From NCBI GenBank assembly GCA_021287075.1, contig JAJTBD010000006.1, positions 62,001 to 126,000 of the forward strand: DNA of 64,000 bases, in the 5' to 3' direction. The translations under genes were made by a program, and so were the position numbers. The DNA comes from Micrococcales bacterium. Lineage in GTDB: Bacteria > Actinomycetota > Actinomycetes > Actinomycetales > Dermatophilaceae. Below the pieces are notes generated by a model, which was given only the letters and a program-made list of their open reading frames with translations, searched no databases and was not told where the DNA came from. Positions 60,938 through 64,000 of this stretch are shown in pieces. Numbering within the stretch: position 1 is the stretch's first letter; each line of letters starts with the position of its first letter.

Positions 60938-62089
60938 ATGGACAAGATCACTCTGCACGGGCCGGGCGACCTCGCCGCGGCGGTGCCCTACCAGCTCGGC
61001 TACTACCCCCACGACTCTCTTGTCGTCGTCGCCCTGAGTGACGGGCGACGGGTCGACTTCACCCAGCGCATCGACCTCCCCGGCCCCGAGCATGTCGACG
61101 ATGCCGTCGAGGTGCTGCTGGGGCCCGCCCTGCGGGAGGGAGTGGACACCCTGCTCCTGGCCGCCTTCGAGGAGGAGCCGGGCGACGGGCTGGCGCTGTG
61201 CCATGCCCTGGCCGACGCCTGCGACGCCCACGGCATCCGCGTGCGCGTAGCGGTGCGCGTCCACGACGGGCGGTGGTGGGGCGTGGACTGCCGCGACGAC
61301 TGCTGTCCGCCGGAGGGCACTGCCGTCCCGGATGCCGTCGCGGCCGAGTTCGTGGCCGCAGGCAGGGCGCCGCTCGCCTCGCGCGAGCGGCTGGCCGACC
61401 TCGTGGCGCCGGACGGCTCACAGTCCGAGGTCCTGGCGGCACTGCGGGCACGGGGCCCCTCAGGCAGGTGGGCGGGGGAGGCGTTCGGGCTCGGTCCGGT
61501 GGGGGAGCCCGCGCCCGAGACGGCCGGCGCCGACAGCCTGTGGGCAGGCCTGGTCGACGGCAGCCGGGCACCCGGTGATCTCGGCCCCGACGACGTGGCT
61601 GACATGGTGCTCTCGCTCCGCGACAAGATGTGGCGCGACGGGCTGATCGCGGTCATCGTGCCGGGGAGCCTGCCGATGGAGGCGGTGGCTCCGGAGATCC
61701 GCGAGCGGCTGGCCGCGATCCCGCCGGCGCACTCCGACCGCACACCTGAGGGCTGGGACGCCCGCGAGGCCCTCACCGGCCGGCTCCTGGCCCTGTGCCG
61801 CCGCGTCCCGGACGAGCATGCCGCCGACCTGCTGTGCGTGACGGCCACGCTCCTGTGGTGGCGCGGCAACGGCGCGCTGGCACGCATCGCCCTCGACCGC
61901 GGGCTGGCCGCTGCGCCGGCACACCGGCTCAGCCTGCTGACCGCCCAGCTCATCGACCATGGGGTGCGGCCCGGGCGCCCGTGGGAGGACCCAGTCGATG
62001 ACGTCGGAACGGATGTGCCGTGGGACGGCCCAGCCGACGAGGCCGGTCCGGACGTGCCGTGGGAGGGCCCCAGCATGGGCGTGGCGTGA
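60938..62089 (+). CDS. DUF4192 family protein
   Basis: 383 residues. The N-terminus has the family pattern LHGPGDLAAAVPYQLGYYPHDSLVVVALSDGRR (near 4-37), and VRVAVRVHDGRWWGVDCRDDCCPPEGTAVPD (near 102-132). DUF4192 is limited to actinobacteria; its role is unknown. The last 35 residues (with repeated DVPW-[DE]-GP) are composed of two near-copies of an acidic motif. Start ATG 60938. The stop lies inside a minisatellite. Confidence 0.85.
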   Translation: MDKITLHGPGDLAAAVPYQLGYYPHDSLVVVALSDGRRVDFTQRIDLPGPEHVDDAVEVLLGPALREGVDTLLLAAFEEEPGDGLALCHALADACDAHGIRVRVAVRVHDGRWWGVDCRDDCCPPEGTAVPDAVAAEFVAAGRAPLASRERLADLVAPDGSQSEVLAALRARGPSGRWAGEAFGLGPVGEPAPETAGADSLWAGLVDGSRAPGDLGPDDVADMVLSLRDKMWRDGLIAVIVPGSLPMEAVAPEIRERLAAIPPAHSDRTPEGWDAREALTGRLLALCRRVPDEHAADLLCVTATLLWWRGNGALARIALDRGLAAAPAHRLSLLTAQLIDHGVRPGRPWEDPVDDVGTDVPWDGPADEAGPDVPWEGPSMGVA

Positions 62090-62147
62090 TGGGGGTGGCG
62101 TGAGGGGGTGGCGTGATGGGGGTGACGTGGTGGTGGCGTGACGGGGG
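62077..62147. repeat. GTGGCGTGA-rich minisatellite at the end of the DUF4192 gene
   Basis: Four to five imperfect copies of a roughly 13-15 base unit close to GGTGGCGTGATGGGG run from the DUF4192 stop into the intergenic space. Varied unit lengths suggest slippage. The remaining bases to the SAM-IV element at 62262 show nothing recognisable. Confidence 0.75.
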
Positions 62148-62261
62148 GCGGCCTGAAGGCGACCACCGCATGGTGAACGCGTGCGGGCCTGGCGCGCTCG
62201 GCGTCCAGTGAGCGGACGCGGGCTGGGGCCCCGGTCGCCCGGTTCCGTATCATCGGTGGCA

Positions 62262-62376
62262 GGTCATGAGTCCCAGCGCCAAGCCCCGGCTCGCTGGGCG
62301 GCAACCCTCCTCGCGGTGGGGTGCCCCGGGTGATGACCTGGCCCGGCCGAGGTGGCCGCGGCAAACGCGAGCCCGG
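62262..62376 (+). ncRNA. SAM-IV riboswitch upstream of metX
   Basis: GGTCATGAGTCCCAGCG, the core CCCCGGCTCGCTGGGCGG, CAACCCTCC, GCGGTGGGGTGCCCCGGGT, closing GATGACC, then the 3' hairpin ending GCGGCAAACGCGAGCCC. It matches the metY copy over most of its length. The 3' edge lies about 8 nt from the metX ATG (62384), so the ribosome binding site GGGAGC borders or overlaps the fold; control is likely at translation. Confidence 0.95.
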
Positions 62377-62383
62377 GAGCACC

Positions 62384-63517
62384 ATGAGCATCGGTTCAGC
62401 CAGCCAGCTGGCCTTCGGCTACTGGCATGAGGGCGACGACCCGGGAGCGCGCAGTTTCCTCGACGTGGGCCCGGTCGAGCTCGAGGCCGGTGGCCGGCTC
62501 CCCGCCGTGCGGGTGGCCTATGAGAGCTGGGGGCAGCTTAACGCCGCCCGCGACAACGCCATCCTGATCGAGCACGCCCTGACCGGCGACGCCCACGTGG
62601 TCGGCCGCGCCGGCCCCGGCCAGCCCACCCCTGGCTGGTGGGAGGGGCTGATCGGGCCGGGCGCGATGCTCGACACCGACCGCTATCTCGTCGTGGCCAC
62701 CAACGTGCTGGGTGGCTGTCAGGGCACCACGGGGCCGAGCTCGACGGCCCCCGACGGCAAGGCCTGGGGCAGCCGCTTCCCGTTCGTCACCATCCGCGAC
62801 CAGGTGACGGTCGAGGCGCGCCTGGCCGACCACCTGGGCATCGAGCGGTGGCAGGCGGTCATCGGAGGCTCCATGGGCGGGATGCGGGTGCTGGAGTGGG
62901 CCGCCAGCCACCCGGGCCGGGTCGGTGCCGCGGTCGCACTCGCGACCAGCGCCTATGCCACCGCCGAGCAGATCGCCTGGTGCCGCTCCCAGATCCTCGC
63001 CATCCGGCACGACGCCCACTTCCACGGCGGTGACTACTACGACGCCGGGCAGGGGCCGGAGGCCGGGCTGGGCATCGCCCGCCGCATCGCCCACGTCACC
63101 TATCGCAGCGAGCCGGAGCTGCACGAGCGCTTCGGCCGCGACTCCCAGGACCACCGCAGCCCCCTGGGGGGATCGGGCCGCTTCGCCGTCGAGAGCTATC
63201 TGGACCACCACGCCGGCAAGATCGTCGGCCGCTTCGACCCCAACTCCTATGTCGTGCTGTCGGAGGCGATGAACTCCCACGACATCGGGCGCGGCCGGGG
63301 TGGGATCGCCGCCGCGCTCGCGCCCTTCGACGGGCGTCTGGTCGTGGCCAGCGTCTCCTCCGACCGGCTCTACCCCCCGCGGCTGTCGGAGGAGATCGCC
63401 GAGCAGGTCCCGGGCGCCCACTGGGTCTCGATCGACTCGCCCAACGGGCACGACGGCTTCCTCATCGAGGTCGAGCAGGTCGGCCGAATCATCACGAAAG
63501 CCCTCCGCGAAGGGTGA
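62384..63517 (+). CDS. metX: Homoserine O-acetyltransferase
   Basis: 377 residues, typical MetX length. Alpha/beta hydrolase: nucleophile Ser in GGSMGGMRVLEWA near 161, Asp in SVSSDRLYPP near 327 and His in NGHDGFLIE near 354. The family insertion QGTTGPSSTAPDGKAWG near 110 distinguishes homoserine acetyltransferases. It makes O-acetylhomoserine, the substrate for MetY. ATG 62384 begins MSIGSASQLAFGYW; an upstream in-frame ATG at 62321 lies inside the riboswitch and is rejected. Confidence 0.96.
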   Translation: MSIGSASQLAFGYWHEGDDPGARSFLDVGPVELEAGGRLPAVRVAYESWGQLNAARDNAILIEHALTGDAHVVGRAGPGQPTPGWWEGLIGPGAMLDTDRYLVVATNVLGGCQGTTGPSSTAPDGKAWGSRFPFVTIRDQVTVEARLADHLGIERWQAVIGGSMGGMRVLEWAASHPGRVGAAVALATSAYATAEQIAWCRSQILAIRHDAHFHGGDYYDAGQGPEAGLGIARRIAHVTYRSEPELHERFGRDSQDHRSPLGGSGRFAVESYLDHHAGKIVGRFDPNSYVVLSEAMNSHDIGRGRGGIAAALAPFDGRLVVASVSSDRLYPPRLSEEIAEQVPGAHWVSIDSPNGHDGFLIEVEQVGRIITKALREG

Positions 63518-63620
63518 ACACCACCCCCTCTTTCGGGTAGGTTCGGCCGCAACGTGGCCGTCGGCCACCACACACGCGCGTGGCGGTGACCGCCACGTAA
63601 GACTTCAGGAGGTTGGTTCG

Positions 63621-64000
63621 GTGGCGATCGTCGTCGGATATGTGCCCACCAAGGAGGGGCAGGCCGCCCTGCGCATGGCCTCGGAGGAGTGCCTGATGCG
63701 CAAGTCCAAGCTGGTCGTGATCTCGTCCAACCGCGGCGGCAAGGACCTGCACACCGAGGACGCGGTCCGCTTCGAGGAGATGCTCAAGGGCATCCAGACC
63801 CAGCTCGACGGCGAGGGCATCGAGCACGAGGTCCGCCAGCTCGTCCGGGGCAACGACCCCTCGGAGGACCTGATCGAGGTCGCCCAGAGCGAGGACGCCG
63901 AGCTGATCGTCATCGGTCTGCGGCGCCGCTCCCCGGTCGGCAAGCTCATCCTGGGCTCCAACGCCCAGCGCATCCTGCTCGACGCGCCCTGCCCGGTGCT
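63621..64000 (+). CDS. Universal stress protein family (partial, C-terminus off the right edge)
   Basis: About 126 residues are visible from GTG 63621 ([24 protein letters not shown]). CAGGAGG lies 8-10 nt upstream and fixes the start. The nucleotide-binding pattern G-x2-x-x-G-(9x)-G-S is in [32 protein letters not shown], at the usual C-terminal place, so nearly the whole domain is present and only a few residues are missing. Binds ATP or a related ligand. The 103 bp before it (63518-63620) shows nothing beyond the RBS. Confidence 0.88.
   Translation, partial: [126 protein letters not shown]

Noticed and set aside
62321..62383. In-frame ATG upstream of metX as start codon
   Set aside because: It lies inside the conserved SAM-IV structure; homology of MetX begins at 62384.

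Overview
The window is about 70% GC, with ORFs ending in G/C-rich third positions, frequent GTG starts, many genes with a TANNNT hexamer 5-8 nt ahead of the start codon and no Shine-Dalgarno, two SAM-IV riboswitches, a class II nrdR-nrdJ operon, MmpS-like, WXG100-like, DUF4192 and EcsC proteins. This points to a chromosomal segment of an actinobacterium, most likely of the order Micrococcales (Intrasporangiaceae/Dermatophilaceae-like). That placement is inferred from gene content and composition. No prophage, transposase, CRISPR array or rRNA was seen.

Layout. 1-5.1 kb: the end of an ABC permease/ATPase pair, an amidohydrolase, a class III aminotransferase and a DUF2344 protein. 5.2-12 kb: the conserved rne-rplU-rpmA-obgE-proB block. 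12-16.5 kb: pdxY and a glycosyltransferase on the minus strand, then nadD-rsfS-phosphatase and tRNA-Ala(GGC). 16.6-21.5 kb: a small regulator/membrane pair with a clear operator, a hydratase, a flavodoxin-like protein, a C69 peptidase and flavohemoprotein. 21.6-29.3 kb: leuS behind a Leu-codon leader peptide and attenuator, degV, then comEA-comEC. 29.3-38.6 kb: a LysR regulator, a sirtuin, the divergent lexA/LysM SOS pair, a broken LuxR-type regulator, an unusual three-arm repeat and nrdR-nrdJ. 38.6-47.5 kb: small metabolic and membrane genes, agmatinase-family enzyme, M14 peptidase, HIT, nuclease, galT-galK and an MmpS-like protein. 47.6-51 kb: SAM-IV-metY and a WXG100-like pair. 51-59.3 kb: hrpA, PAC2, DUF1206 and an orphan family A DNA polymerase. 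59.4-64 kb: EcsC, YkvA-like, DUF4192, SAM-IV-metX and a partial universal stress protein.

How genes connect. metY and metX lie 14 kb apart but carry the same class of SAM sensor, so methionine synthesis from homoserine is controlled as one regulon. nrdR has tandem NrdR boxes and is followed by nrdJ, its expected target. lexA and the LysM protein share a divergent promoter with LexA boxes, as in the yneA/divS division-inhibitor arrangement. galT-galK overlap as a Leloir operon.

The most unusual signal is not a gene. The nonamer GCGGCATAC occurs 37 times by eye on the two strands (19 and 18), where about one copy is expected by base composition. It is read in all three frames (Ala-Ala-Tyr or Tyr-Ala-Ala, Gly-Ile-Pro using the rare ATA codon, and Met-Pro), is enriched between genes, and forms inverted pairs that make terminator-like hairpins after hmp and the EcsC gene, and, with one arm degenerate, after rne. 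This is the pattern of DNA uptake sequences in Neisseria and Haemophilus, and the window also encodes the DNA-uptake proteins ComEA and ComEC. An uptake-signal-like system in an actinobacterium is therefore a concrete hypothesis, not a demonstrated function.
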